Positions 9,409 to 18,977 of a DNA stretch of 64,000 bases are shown in pieces. The DNA lies in the NCBI GenBank assembly GCA_012516785.1, contig JAAYWH010000074.1, positions 1-64,000 on the forward strand, in the 5' to 3' direction. The position numbers were made by a program, and so were the translations under genes. How positions within the stretch are numbered: the first letter of the stretch is position 1; every line of letters starts with the position of its first letter. Under the pieces are notes generated by a model. It had not been told where the DNA came from, did not search any database, and saw only the letters and a program-made list of their open reading frames with translations. This DNA is from Methanomicrobiales archaeon. Lineage in GTDB: Archaea > Halobacteriota > Methanomicrobia > Methanomicrobiales > Methanospirillaceae.

Positions 9409-9438
9409 TTTATATTTTTGTATAGGAAATTTCCTTCT
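9409..9438 (+). promoter_or_regulatory. glnK promoter: TATA box plus candidate NrpR-type operator
   Basis: TTTATATTTTT (9409-9419) is a good TATA box. GGAA-N6-TTCT (9425-9438) follows, overlapping the expected transcription start near 9437. This repeats the glnA layout and implies control by the same nitrogen repressor. The resulting mRNA would have a leader of about 185 nt before glnK at 9623. Confidence 0.5.
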
Positions 9439-9622
9439 ATTGTGCTTCCTCACACTGGGCAACTCGTGCAGGAAAGTGGCCGATCGGCAGTATTCCTTGT
9501 CAGGGACAAAGTGAGCGGAGCTCTTATGGGATGGTTACCTATCATGGAAGGTAAATTAGATCTAGATGTGGCATGTTCCCGTAAAATGAGCGATAAAAGA
9601 AATTAATCATGGAGCCCTAGCA

Positions 9623-9952
9623 ATGAAAATGGTCAAGGCAATAATCAGGGAGGAACGGGTTCCTTTCGTAAAGAAAGCGCTTGCTGATAAAAATATTTAT
9701 GGGATGACAATCTTGCCTGCAATGGGGCGAGGCAACCAGGGAGGGGTTCACCTTCAATTCCGTGGGGGTGTCTTGAATATCGATATGCTCCCGAAAGTCA
9801 TGATGGAAATAATTATTCCGGATGATCATGAAGAGATGGTGATACACCAGATACTCTCTTCAGCAAAAACCGGTAAAGAAGGAGATGGAAAAATATTCAT
9901 CATTCCTGTCAATGAATCACACAGGATCCGAACTGGCGAAGTGGAGGTCTGA
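9623..9952 (+). CDS. glnK: PII-family nitrogen regulatory protein GlnK (first copy)
   Basis: The 109-residue protein has the PII fold signatures MKMVKAIIR at the start, the T-loop region GRGNQGGVHLQFRGG, and a C-terminal GKEGDGKIFIIPV block that forms the nucleotide and 2-oxoglutarate site. PII proteins trimerise, read ATP/ADP and 2-oxoglutarate, and block Amt or modulate glutamine synthetase. The T-loop position equivalent to the uridylylated Tyr51 of E. coli GlnK is Phe here, so that modification is impossible; archaeal PII proteins are generally controlled by ligand binding. It stands alone between glnA and a hairpin-rich gap, under its own promoter. Confidence 0.95.
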   Translation: MKMVKAIIREERVPFVKKALADKNIYGMTILPAMGRGNQGGVHLQFRGGVLNIDMLPKVMMEIIIPDDHEEMVIHQILSSAKTGKEGDGKIFIIPVNESHRIRTGEVEV

Positions 9953-9990
9953 TATGTAACATCAGATTTTCCCGCAATCAAATTCTCTCC

Positions 9991-10053
9991 GCACAGCATC
10001 ATAATCGCTGTGCATGCTCAAACGATCAGAGGATTCCTGTCAATCCTCTGATC
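9991..10053 (+). terminator. Tandem hairpins after glnK
   Basis: A 7-bp hairpin (GCACAGC, 9-base loop, GCTGTGC; 9991-10013) is followed by a perfect 12-bp hairpin (GATCAGAGGATT, loop CCTGTC, AATCCTCTGATC; 10024-10053) and a short pyrimidine tract. They would end or stabilise the glnK transcript. Confidence 0.5.
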
Positions 10054-10127
10054 TCTTCTTGAAACATCCATCCCCTTATTGTTCTGATACATTTCCTGCA
10101 CATCAAAGAGAAAGAATCAAATAGCAT

Positions 10128-10141
10128 GGAAGGATACTTCT
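10128..10141 (+). promoter_or_regulatory. Third candidate NrpR-type operator, within the glnK-amt gap
   Basis: GGAAGGATACTTCT matches GGAA-N6-TTCT exactly, as at glnK. It lies 214 bases before the amt ATG, and no strong TATA box is evident just upstream. It is followed by a perfect 8-bp hairpin (CTGGATGA/TCATCCAG, 10148-10169). A second start point closer to amt is suggested by CCATAAAATATC at 10325-10336, about 25 bases before the ATG. The 402-base gap (9953-10355) has no protein gene that I can support. Confidence 0.35.
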
Positions 10142-10355
10142 ATCTATCTGGATGATCTGTTTCATCCAGTTGGTCGGTGATAATCAGTTGACTTTTGAAA
10201 GGAGGAATGCAGGGAAACTGGATCCCCTTCAAGCGGTAGATCCGACATCCTGGCATATCGGGAATGAGCTTCCGTAAAGGACATGAGAATCAATGGGTAC
10301 TACCCTATGGAAAGTATCGTGAAACCATAAAATATCAACTCAGAAAAGTGATTGT

Positions 10356-11911
<1,556 letters not shown>

Positions 11912-12025
11912 AAACATCAATCACTTTTTTATTCGTTAATATTCACCAAATGGTTTTACCTTATCCGGTGTGCTGCAGGTTTTTTTCATAATCCTTATTT
12001 TTTTCTCAAAGAGAATTTCATTGCA

Positions 12026-12538
12026 GTGTCACATCATAAGACTGATTCAGCACTTTCCAACCCGGTTGCAGTGTTCCTCCTGGTTGCAATAACCGTGATA
12101 CTCGCGGCACTGGTTGCCCTCCTTATTGATCTCCCTGCATTCGATACAGGTATCCTGAGTACGCCGTCCTTCCTTCAAATCCTCTGTGTTTTTCACATGG
12201 ATGAACAAGGTCGCCTGAATTACGACTCGCGTATTATTCTTATCCATAATGGTTCGGATTCCCTGGAAAACAGAAATCTGACGGCTGAATTTTTTCGGAA
12301 CGGTTCAAAACTACCGGTAACGGTTGAGACAATGAACGGCGACCTGTTCATTTCGACCCATCACTACGGCATTCAGACAATGGGAGGGCTCGGCTGTTCA
12401 GGGCTTACATGGCTCCCGAAAGAGAAGATATCACTGGATTTCAGTGATGGAACATTCCATCCCGGGGATACGATAAGAATGGATATTTTTTCAAAGACTT
12501 CAGGGACACTGGTCTCACGCCATACCTTCCTTGCATGA
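12026..12538 (+). CDS. Archaeal type IV pilin-like protein
   Basis: The 170-residue product starts at a GTG and has a short charged leader followed by SNPVAVFLLVAITVILAALVALLI (residues about 11-34). This is the hydrophobic N-terminal helix of archaeal pilins and pilin-like proteins (the DUF1628 type). Family members are cut by an EppA/PibD-type peptidase just before the helix and assemble into pili. The C-terminal half is a small beta-rich domain with no recognised motif. No other pilus gene is nearby, so it is an isolated subunit. Confidence 0.7.
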   Translation: MSHHKTDSALSNPVAVFLLVAITVILAALVALLIDLPAFDTGILSTPSFLQILCVFHMDEQGRLNYDSRIILIHNGSDSLENRNLTAEFFRNGSKLPVTVETMNGDLFISTHHYGIQTMGGLGCSGLTWLPKEKISLDFSDGTFHPGDTIRMDIFSKTSGTLVSRHTFLA

Positions 12539-12648
12539 ATACATTGGTTCGGAAATAACAGAGATGCATATGAACATGTCTCAGGGAATTATTTCTTTAA
12601 CAGAAAAAGGATGCAGTTTGATAAACACGCACGGTGAAATGGCATATT

Positions 12649-12918
12649 TTATTCTGATTCTGCCTCCTGTTCAGGTTCTGTGGGAGGGGTTGTCCATACC
12701 AGCCAGAGCACCAGGGCAATACACACAATCATTGAGATAGTGAACACAATCAGGCTGAAAATATTCTCCGCAAACTGCATGGAGACAGGGATGTTCAGTG
12801 CTCCCAGAACAAGCGCTATCCCGAAAAAGACGAAAAAACCAACAACGATACCAAGGATTACCCCTGCAGTAATCCTTAACGCGGAGGGTCGTGATTGAGG
12901 ATCTTTCATGATTTTCAT
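12649..12918 (-). CDS. Small two-helix membrane protein
   Basis: This 89-residue protein has two long hydrophobic segments (about residues 15-40 and 50-72) and an acidic tail (PTEPEQEAESE). The family is not recognised. It lies convergent to the pilin gene and may simply be a separate small membrane protein. A longer reading frame on the same strand (12671-13012) lacks membrane-protein logic and was not preferred. Confidence 0.5.
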   Translation of the reverse strand: MKIMKDPQSRPSALRITAGVILGIVVGFFVFFGIALVLGALNIPVSMQFAENIFSLIVFTISMIVCIALVLWLVWTTPPTEPEQEAESE

Positions 12919-13008
12919 TGTGTGGTCTGATGTAAATAACAGTATCCAGTCTCCAGTGAATACTAACGGAAAAGGGGGCTTGTGTCATGGTATCCCTGTA
13001 AGGGATGT

Positions 13009-13575
13009 TCATTCAGAGATTTGTGCATGTAAAATTGACCTGGCGTAAAGCCGTGCGACCCTGATCGGTTCCGGTATTCTGCCATCATAGGTAAAATCGG
13101 AACAGACCGATTGTGCCTCTTTTTCGTTCAATCCATATGACCTGATATAGAGGACATGACCGGTTGGGAGCATCACAGGAACTCTTTTTCCAAGACTCCT
13201 GTATGCTGAGATACGCACTTTATCACCGGGAAAATGGCGCAGAATATCTTCTTCAAGCCCCTCCGAGTTCTCGTACGTTACAATGATCGTGCCGCGTCCT
13301 GTCTCCTCGAATACCCGGAGCGGATCGATAATATTGTACCATGAAATGACAGCCCCCCCAATCATGATGAGGTTGATGTCCTCCCGCACAAAACCCCGGT
13401 ACAGATCGAGTACCGAATCCGTCGCATCCATGCCTCCGACAGTGGTGCTTGTAAAGGAAAAGCCATCAACCCTGAGATCTTTTCTTATCACTACACCGGC
13501 AAGGATGGATGTGTTCCGGGAAGAAAAGCTCTCAGCAATACCCAGTACCCGGAGCCCTTTCTTGGCGATGTGCAT
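13009..13575 (-). CDS. DUF99 (UPF0215) family protein
   Basis: The 188-residue protein fits DUF99, an archaeal family related in fold to endonuclease V. It has GLRVLGIAESF at the N-terminus, VGGMDATDSVLDLY in the middle, and INLIMIGGAVISWYNIID, which is characteristic. The frame is open further upstream, but the start at 13575 (MHIAKKGLRV) gives the normal family length and leaves room for the divergent glycosyltransferase. The function is not established for the family; a nucleic-acid role is only suggested by the fold. Confidence 0.8.
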   Translation of the reverse strand: MHIAKKGLRVLGIAESFSSRNTSILAGVVIRKDLRVDGFSFTSTTVGGMDATDSVLDLYRGFVREDINLIMIGGAVISWYNIIDPLRVFEETGRGTIIVTYENSEGLEEDILRHFPGDKVRISAYRSLGKRVPVMLPTGHVLYIRSYGLNEKEAQSVCSDFTYDGRIPEPIRVARLYARSILHAQISE

Positions 13576-13614
13576 GGAAGCACTTATGACAGGGGATTTA
13601 AAAACAATATCCCA

Positions 13615-14541
13615 ATGAGCATTGACAAGGATCTGGTCTGCATCCTTATCCCTACCCTGAATGAGTCCCCTACTATCGGCCCCGTTATTCAGGGATACCT
13701 GAACCAGGGGTTCACTCATATCCTTGTTATTGATGGTCACAGTAATGATGACACACGCCAGATCGCTGAAAATTCGGGGGCCAAAGTCATTCTGCAACAG
13801 GGAAAAGGAAAAGGAACCGCTATCATAGAGGCATTTGCGCGAATTACCCGCCCCTATGTGCTCATGGTAGACGGTGATGGAACCTACCTCCCTGAAGATG
13901 CTGAATCATTGATCAACCCTCTGTCACTTGGTGCCGATCAGGTGATTGGTGATCGTCTTATCCATGAGAACCGGGCCTCCTTCTCAAGACTGAATTATTT
14001 CGGGAACCAGATCTTAAACCGGCTCTTTAAGGTTGCTCATGGTCGTTACCTGAATGATATTCTCTCGGGATACCGGGCTTTCAGGCTTGATTCAATCCGC
14101 CAGCTCCAGCTTCATGAATCCGGATTCGGTATCGAAACTGAGATATCTGCAGAAGCGGTCAGGAACAGGCACAATATTCAGATCGTCCCGATAGTTTACA
14201 AACAAAGAGTGGGCACCCAGACTAAGTTAAATCCGTTTCATGACGGATTGAAGATCACCACCACAATCTACCGGCTTGCAAAAATGAGTAATCCGCTTTT
14301 TTACTTCGGATTGATCGGGGTGATAACAATCTGCGGCGGATTGCTTACAGGGATATATGTGATCTATGAATGGCTGCAACAGATCGAGCATATCCCACTG
14401 ACCATCCTTACAGTCCTTCTCATTATTGCAGGATTCCAGATTTTCATGTTTGGAATCTTGAGCGACATGAGTATCTCCCTTCATCGGGAAGTCATGCGCG
14501 AGATTCAATCCCTGAAAGAAGAAAGAGACCAGAAAAAGTGA
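13615..14541 (+). CDS. Family 2 (GT-A) glycosyltransferase with C-terminal membrane anchor
   Basis: This 308-residue protein opens with a nucleotide-sugar binding block (CILIPTLNESPTIGPVI) and has the metal-binding VDGDGTY motif near residue 90. A GFGIETEISAEAV acceptor-side motif follows, then two C-terminal membrane helices (about residues 222-245 and 258-283). It resembles dolichol/undecaprenyl-phosphate glucosyl- or mannosyltransferases and AglJ-type N-glycosylation enzymes. The start at 13615 (MSIDKDLVCIL) was chosen over 13570 because homologues begin with this strand. Only 39 bases separate it from the divergent DUF99 start. It probably loads a lipid carrier for surface glycan assembly. 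Confidence 0.85.
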   Translation: MSIDKDLVCILIPTLNESPTIGPVIQGYLNQGFTHILVIDGHSNDDTRQIAENSGAKVILQQGKGKGTAIIEAFARITRPYVLMVDGDGTYLPEDAESLINPLSLGADQVIGDRLIHENRASFSRLNYFGNQILNRLFKVAHGRYLNDILSGYRAFRLDSIRQLQLHESGFGIETEISAEAVRNRHNIQIVPIVYKQRVGTQTKLNPFHDGLKITTTIYRLAKMSNPLFYFGLIGVITICGGLLTGIYVIYEWLQQIEHIPLTILTVLLIIAGFQIFMFGILSDMSISLHREVMREIQSLKEERDQKK

Positions 14542-14572
14542 GTTTTATTACATCGCCCGAAAGGAAAGGCCA

Positions 14573-14590
14573 GGGGAGGTATATCTCCCC
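14573..14590 (+). terminator. Hairpin after the glycosyltransferase gene
   Basis: GGGGAG, loop GTATAT, CTCCCC forms a GC-rich stem, extended by flanking GGCC/GGCC pairs. It lies between the glycosyltransferase stop and tRNA-Gly. Its position suits transcript termination, though no long T tract follows. Confidence 0.4.
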
Positions 14591-14649
14591 GGGGCCTCGG
14601 CAGCGAAATTTTATCACTGGGAGAAACATACGATTATACACTTTATTGG

Positions 14650-14720
14650 GCGATAGTAGTCTAGCGGCAGGACAGAGGCTTCCCAAGCCTTTAGCCCGGG
14701 TTCGATCCCCGGCTATCGCA
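14650..14720 (+). tRNA. tRNA-Gly (anticodon CCC)
   Basis: A 71-nt cloverleaf is clear. The acceptor stem is GCGATAG/CTATCGC with discriminator A. The anticodon stem GAGGC/GCCTT has loop TTCCCAA, giving anticodon CCC, and the T arm contains GGTTCGATCC. No intron is present. It sits just upstream of the ACT-domain gene in the same direction. Confidence 0.95.
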
Positions 14721-14730
14721 TACACTGGCT

Positions 14731-15411
14731 ATGATTACCCCTGCAAGCGACCTTTTTGCAATACGCATTATTGTTGAAAACAGGAAGGGCGTCCTGCGTG
14801 ATATTTCAACGGTACTTGCACGGCATGATGCCAACGTGATGATGATCCACCAGGAGACTTTCGATTCCGGCCCGTACAACGGTCTTGCTGAGTTGTATAT
14901 CGAGTACGAAAACGGAAGTGATCATGACGTGATGCTCCAGGAACTCGCCCAGCTTCCCTCCGTGCGGGAAATAAAACCACATGAGCCGTTCAGCCATATT
15001 TATGGAACCCGGGTTATCATCATTGGTGGAGGGGCACAGGTGGCCCAGGTGGCCCTTGGCGCAGTGAACGAAGCAGATCGCCATAATATAAGAGGTGAGC
15101 GTATCTCGGTTGATACCATCCCCCTCGTCGGGGAGAAAACGGTGGCCCAGGCTGTCGATGCGGTAGCCAGGCTCCCCCGGGCAGCGATCCTCGTCCTTGC
15201 CGGTTCACTCATGGGCGGTGAGATTTCCCATGCTGTTGACAGGGTGAAAGATGCAGGAATTCCCGTGATTGCACTTCGCATGGCAGGCAGCGTTCCAGAA
15301 CATGCTGATCTGGTAGTCACTGATCCCATCCAGGCAGGAGTATTTGCAGTGATGCACGTCAGTGGCAAGGCCGTTTTCGATATCAAGCGAGTGAGAGGGC
15401 GGCAATTTTAA
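14731..15411 (+). CDS. ACT-domain regulatory protein with DUF5612-type domain
   Basis: In this 226-residue protein, residues 8-80 form an ACT domain (AIRIIVENRKGVLRDISTVL), which usually binds amino acids. Residues 85-226 form a second domain with GTRVIIIGGGAQVAQVALGA, a dinucleotide-like Gly-rich turn, and ILVLAGSLMGGEIS, matching DUF5612. The role is probably metabolic sensing; the ligand is unknown. The stop overlaps the start of the downstream Sua5/YrdC gene (TAATG), so the two genes plus the following nucleotidyltransferase form a tight operon. Confidence 0.75.
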   Translation: MITPASDLFAIRIIVENRKGVLRDISTVLARHDANVMMIHQETFDSGPYNGLAELYIEYENGSDHDVMLQELAQLPSVREIKPHEPFSHIYGTRVIIIGGGAQVAQVALGAVNEADRHNIRGERISVDTIPLVGEKTVAQAVDAVARLPRAAILVLAGSLMGGEISHAVDRVKDAGIPVIALRMAGSVPEHADLVVTDPIQAGVFAVMHVSGKAVFDIKRVRGRQF

Positions 15412-15992
15412 TGGATCCCGTCGAGAAAGCGGCATACGTGCTGATGCACGACGGCATTGTGATCTATCCGACAGATACGATCTACGGGCTTGGTGGCGAT
15501 GCTTTTTCAGATGAAGCGATTCTCAGAGTATACGAAGCAAAAAAACGGCCGCTCTCGCAGCCGGTATCCATTGCCGTCTGTGATTGCGATATGATCCACG
15601 GGGTGGCAAAAATCAACGAATATGCTGCCACGTTCATCGATCATTTTCTCCCCGGTCCTGTTACCGTCATTCTACCCGCCAGAAATTCCGTTCCGGCAAT
15701 ACTGACCGGAGGGACAGGGATGCTGGGAATCCGCTTTCCCAATCATCCTCTTGCTCTCCGCCTGATCTCCCTGGTCGGCAGTCCTATCACCGCAACAAGT
15801 GCCAACGTGAGTGGTGGCAGGGATCCCCTCACTCCTTCAGAATGCCATGTAGCACATGATTATCTGCTTGACGGGGGTATACTCCCGGGAGCCCCCAGCA
15901 CGGTTGTCGATATCGGCGAGAGGCGGATTCTCAGACCTGGAGCGTTGGTCGAAGAGGTAGTCAGCTATCTTTCCAGGGGAGAAAGAACATGA
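15411..15992 (+). CDS. Sua5/YrdC family threonylcarbamoyl-AMP synthase
   Basis: The 193-residue protein has the YrdC motifs IVIYPTDTIYGLGGDA, KKRPLSQPVSIAV, FLPGPVTVIL and SPITATSANVSGG. It makes threonylcarbamoyl-AMP from threonine, bicarbonate and ATP for the t6A37 modification of ANN-decoding tRNAs. It is the short form without the Sua5 C-terminal extension. It overlaps its neighbours at both ends (TAATG and ATGA junctions), which implies coupled translation. Confidence 0.9.
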   Translation: MDPVEKAAYVLMHDGIVIYPTDTIYGLGGDAFSDEAILRVYEAKKRPLSQPVSIAVCDCDMIHGVAKINEYAATFIDHFLPGPVTVILPARNSVPAILTGGTGMLGIRFPNHPLALRLISLVGSPITATSANVSGGRDPLTPSECHVAHDYLLDGGILPGAPSTVVDIGERRILRPGALVEEVVSYLSRGERT

Positions 15993-16918
15993 AAAAACCG
16001 CTCCGGTTGCGCGATTTTATCGAAGATCCTGATGGAAGGCTCTATGCGGTTGCTGCCTATGATAACCGGGAGAGGGCTGGTTGCATTCTCCGCTACCTCC
16101 CTGATCCCTCTGGCGAACGGGTTGATCAGGAAGGAAAGCGATACCATAAGCTCGAATTTGAGGAAGCATTTGCATATATTTTGAGAGAAAAACCGGAATA
16201 TGCGGATTCTATCCAGCGCATACCAGTCGAAGATATCCGTAAAGTGCTGAAACCGGAAGATGAAATCGGGGCGATCGCCCGAAGAAACACCCGTGTTGCC
16301 AGACTGGTCAGTATCTTTGACCTTCCTGAAAAGACCTATGGCTGCACCGGTTCACTGCTTGTTGGGCTCGAGAATGACCGGTCTGATATTGACCTCGTTG
16401 TATACGGGCGTATGTTCTTTACTGCAAGGGAACTGCTCCGGTTTGCCATCAAGAAAGGGCGAATTGATCCTATCAGCGACGATATGTGGGAGAACATCTA
16501 CCGGAAAAGAAATCCGGAATTATCCCTTGATGACTTCCTCATCCATGAGAAGAGGAAATGGAACCGGGGTCAGATTGAGAACGTCTATTTTGATATCCTC
16601 TTTACGCGTTCCTACAAGGCGCTTCATTCTCTCCCCATAACAAAAGGACCTTCATGTGGGGTAGTCACCATCAAGGCAACAGTCACCGATGCCTCACTTG
16701 CATTTGACAGCCCTGCGGTTTATCTGATAGATCATGAGGAGGTATCAAAAGTCCTCTCGTTCTCGCATACCTATAGCGGGCAGGCAATTGCTGGCGAACT
16801 GATAGAAGCACGGGGTATCTGCGAGGAGCATTACGGGGAGAAATGGCTCATTGTCGGGACAACACGGGATGCAAGAGGCGAATATATCCGTTCAATCAGT
16901 CTTCTGGAAGGAGGCTGA
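15989..16918 (+). CDS. Archaeal predicted nucleotidyltransferase (COG1665-type)
   Basis: In this 309-residue protein the centre carries a polymerase-beta-like nucleotidyltransferase motif: GSLLVGLENDRSDIDLVVYG (about residues 121-140), with the G-S and D-x-D signature. The N-terminal 80 residues form a separate charged domain. Archaeal relatives are often annotated as DNA polymerase beta-like proteins, but their substrate is unknown. Because it is translationally coupled to the t6A enzyme, an RNA-related role is possible; that is inference from context only. Confidence 0.7.
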   Translation: MKKPLRLRDFIEDPDGRLYAVAAYDNRERAGCILRYLPDPSGERVDQEGKRYHKLEFEEAFAYILREKPEYADSIQRIPVEDIRKVLKPEDEIGAIARRNTRVARLVSIFDLPEKTYGCTGSLLVGLENDRSDIDLVVYGRMFFTARELLRFAIKKGRIDPISDDMWENIYRKRNPELSLDDFLIHEKRKWNRGQIENVYFDILFTRSYKALHSLPITKGPSCGVVTIKATVTDASLAFDSPAVYLIDHEEVSKVLSFSHTYSGQAIAGELIEARGICEEHYGEKWLIVGTTRDARGEYIRSISLLEGG

Positions 16919-17014
16919 CATGAAGTTCCGGCAAAAAATGAGTGTCCTCCTTTTCCATAACAGCGAAAGTATATTCTGCCGGTATTTTCTTTGGATCGGG
17001 CACCGGTATTTCCG

Positions 17015-17412
17015 CCAGCGCTGTAACCCCTCGAAGAAAGAAGAACGATTGAGATATCCATCAGCCCGCTCCTCCCGTTTGTAGGGGACCCGGTTTTATG
17101 AAACAGGTGTTTTATGACCTCATCCCCAATGCTCTGAACTTTTCATGACCCAGGGACGCAGCACAGGTAGAGATCGGTTCGATGAGGCGTGATTCAAAGA
17201 CGATATTCTATGTAAAAGACAACGGAGTTGGTTTCGACATGAACTTTCAGCACAGCTCTTCTTTGTGTTCAGCGGCTTCATGATGACAAGGAGTATGAAG
17301 GGACGGGAATTGGATGGCAATCGCCAACCGCATTGTCCATCGGGATGGTGGAACGATCTGGGCTGAAAGCAACGTGGATAATGACGCTGGTTTCTATTTC
17401 ACACTTGAATAA
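17015..17412 (+). pseudogene. Decayed C-terminal half of a sensor histidine kinase
   Basis: Pieces of a HATPase_c domain lie in order but in different frames. First come RTIEISISPLLPFVGDPVL and then QVFYDLIPNALNFS (the N box), followed by a stop. Then come SKTIFYVKDNGVGFDM (G1 box), QRLHDDKEYEGTGIG (F/G2 box) and finally MAIANRIVHRDGGTIWAES to a FYFTLE end at 17412. At least three frameshifts and two stops separate them, so no kinase can be made. The N-terminal sensor and His-box are not recognisable upstream. The cognate response regulator is not in the window. Confidence 0.85.
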
Positions 17413-17439
17413 ACGCAGTCACAGGGAAATTAATTATGA

Positions 17440-18120
17440 TCAGAACAGATCTGAAAGCCGGACTCCATGTTCAGGTCCACAGCGCCCTTTTTCCGGGCAC
17501 CTCTCGCAGGGGGGGTTTCTCGGTCTCCGTGGGGTTTCACCTTTTTTAATCCGCCGGGCCTCATGAAGGGCCCGTAAAAATCTCCTCTTATCGAGCGGTT
17601 CGACTCTGCAGAACCGGGTTATGCCGGAAGGGATATATTCCACCTCACCTCCTTCAATCTCCTTTCCAAACATCTCCTGCAGGCATGTGGTATATGCTGC
17701 GATCCTGATCCGATCAGCACGATAAATCCCCGATGAAGGTGCCCTTGAGGGTCGGACTATGGAAAAAAACGGGGCTTCATCGAAGAGCTTGTCAACAATA
17801 CCGTGGATCTGGTATTGTGCTGAATGAACTGGCACATCAGAATCAGAACATATCCGCCAGTTCTTTTGTTCACTGCATGCCATTATGCACTCATCGAAAA
17901 ATTCACGGCCGTCAGGGGTTTTCTCTCTCTTTATGAGCATGATCTCCGACCATATCTCTTCCCTGTCAGTATCAGTCCCCAGGTGATATGATACCTGTTT
18001 TGCTACAGTATATCGTGGGGATTCAGCTATGCCGGATTTCCTCCCAAGAAAGAACCTCACCGGACAAACGGCTGTGGTGACAACGGATGAAATACTGAGC
18101 AAAGAGATCACTGGTTTCAA
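17440..18120 (-). CDS. Cas4/Dna2-like PD-(D/E)XK family protein (DUF83 type), standalone
   Basis: This 226-residue protein has the Cas4 pattern of one N-terminal Cys (TTAVCPVRFFL) and three C-terminal cysteines (PPCERCPEKGRC) for a 4Fe-4S cluster. The nuclease core includes GIVDKLF and an IVRPSRAP segment in place of the usual E-x-K. Cas4-like exonucleases act on 5' or 3' DNA ends in repair or spacer acquisition. No cas1, cas2 or repeat array is nearby, so this is a solo Cas4-like protein, common in methanogens. Catalytic competence is uncertain because the lysine position is altered. Confidence 0.65.
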   Translation of the reverse strand: MKPVISLLSISSVVTTAVCPVRFFLGRKSGIAESPRYTVAKQVSYHLGTDTDREEIWSEIMLIKREKTPDGREFFDECIMACSEQKNWRICSDSDVPVHSAQYQIHGIVDKLFDEAPFFSIVRPSRAPSSGIYRADRIRIAAYTTCLQEMFGKEIEGGEVEYIPSGITRFCRVEPLDKRRFLRALHEARRIKKGETPRRPRNPPCERCPEKGRCGPEHGVRLSDLF

Positions 18121-18246
18121 TCATGCTGTTTGCAGCGCGTCTTATGTAAAACTACTGATCTAACAATACATCCCTTCCAGGGCCATACCGTCTGGCCGGA
18201 TGATCGTTTGCCAAGTCTTAATCTTGGAGCGGTCGATCTACACTGT

Positions 18247-18543
18247 ATGTCCCAGCACGAGATTGCGGTCAATGTTCCCCAGAACCTCGATCCGGTCTAC
18301 AGCAATATGATCCAGATAGCATACAAGGATGACGAATTTACCTTCGTATTTCTCCACCAGATCCCCGGGGTAAACCAGGCACGTGCAAAAGCGATCGTGA
18401 GCATCACCCCCCAGCATGCAAAGAACCTTCTCGCCGTGTTCTCCAAGACGTTCGCGGATTACGAATCGAAATATGGAAAGATCGAGGTCCCTTCGGGAAA
18501 AACCCCGAGCGAGAGTGTGACGACCATCAGGGGATATTCTTAA
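18247..18543 (+). CDS. DUF3467-like small protein
   Basis: The 98-residue product from the ATG at 18247 contains the core NLDPVYSNMIQIAYKDDEFTFVFLH, which fits DUF3467, a family of unknown function. A C-terminal helix (PQHAKNLLAVFSKTFADYESKYG) follows. The frame stays open to 18130, but that would leave only 9 bases to the divergent Cas4-like start and add 39 residues unlike the family. I therefore prefer 18247. Confidence 0.6.
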   Translation: MSQHEIAVNVPQNLDPVYSNMIQIAYKDDEFTFVFLHQIPGVNQARAKAIVSITPQHAKNLLAVFSKTFADYESKYGKIEVPSGKTPSESVTTIRGYS

Positions 18544-18605
18544 ATCCTCGTCCCTCCCCTCCCGTTACTATTAATATTTTCTACGTCTACATTGTGAGGT
18601 ACACT

Positions 18606-18677
18606 GCCGCCGTGGCTTAGCGGTATAGCGGCTGATTCGTAATCAGCAGGTCGAGGGTTCAAGTCCCTCCGGCGGCT
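18606..18677 (+). tRNA. tRNA-Thr (anticodon CGT)
   Basis: This 72-nt cloverleaf has acceptor stem GCCGCCG/CGGCGGC with discriminator T. The anticodon stem GCTGA/TCAGC has loop TTCGTAA, giving anticodon CGT. The T arm contains GGTTCAAGTCC. No intron is present. The flanks show no repeated copy of the 3' end, so I see no sign of integration here. Confidence 0.95.
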
Positions 18678-18977
18678 CTTCGTTTCTGGTTGAGTGTTGT
18701 TACTAGCTGAGAAGAAGGAGATATTCCTCAATTATCATCTCTGGTACTGATTGGATATCCCTGATCTACCTTGCCTGAAACCATTTCATCAGAGTATCAT
18801 CTTCCAATGGAAAAGAGCTGTTTCCGCCCATTAGCAATCCTCAATCCTGTCAAAATCCAGCTCTCAATCATGAGAGGAGTTAATTGCGCAGATTTACTAA
18901 TAGTCTTGGATCTCTTCCATGTCTGTGGCTGCTAATGCGATCTGCAATGGATAATAAGACCAGAAAAAAGAAAAAGA
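18678..18977. other. Intergenic stretch after tRNA-Thr
   Basis: These 300 bases have no open frame of useful length, no strong hairpin and no repeat that I can support. Nothing is called here. Confidence 0.4.

Noticed and set aside
9418-9606. 62-codon frame between glnA and glnK
   Set aside because: It starts at TTG inside the glnK promoter, overlaps the operator and has no ribosome site or family likeness.
10261-10273. GGAA-N5-TTCC upstream of amt as another NrpR site
   Set aside because: The spacer is 5, not 6, so the half-sites would be on the wrong helical phase; kept only as a near miss.
17440-18120. A CRISPR locus around the Cas4-like gene
   Set aside because: No regularly spaced direct repeats and no cas1 or cas2 could be found in the window.
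18606-18677. tRNA-Thr as an integration site for a mobile element
   Set aside because: No direct repeat of the tRNA 3' end and no integrase nearby.
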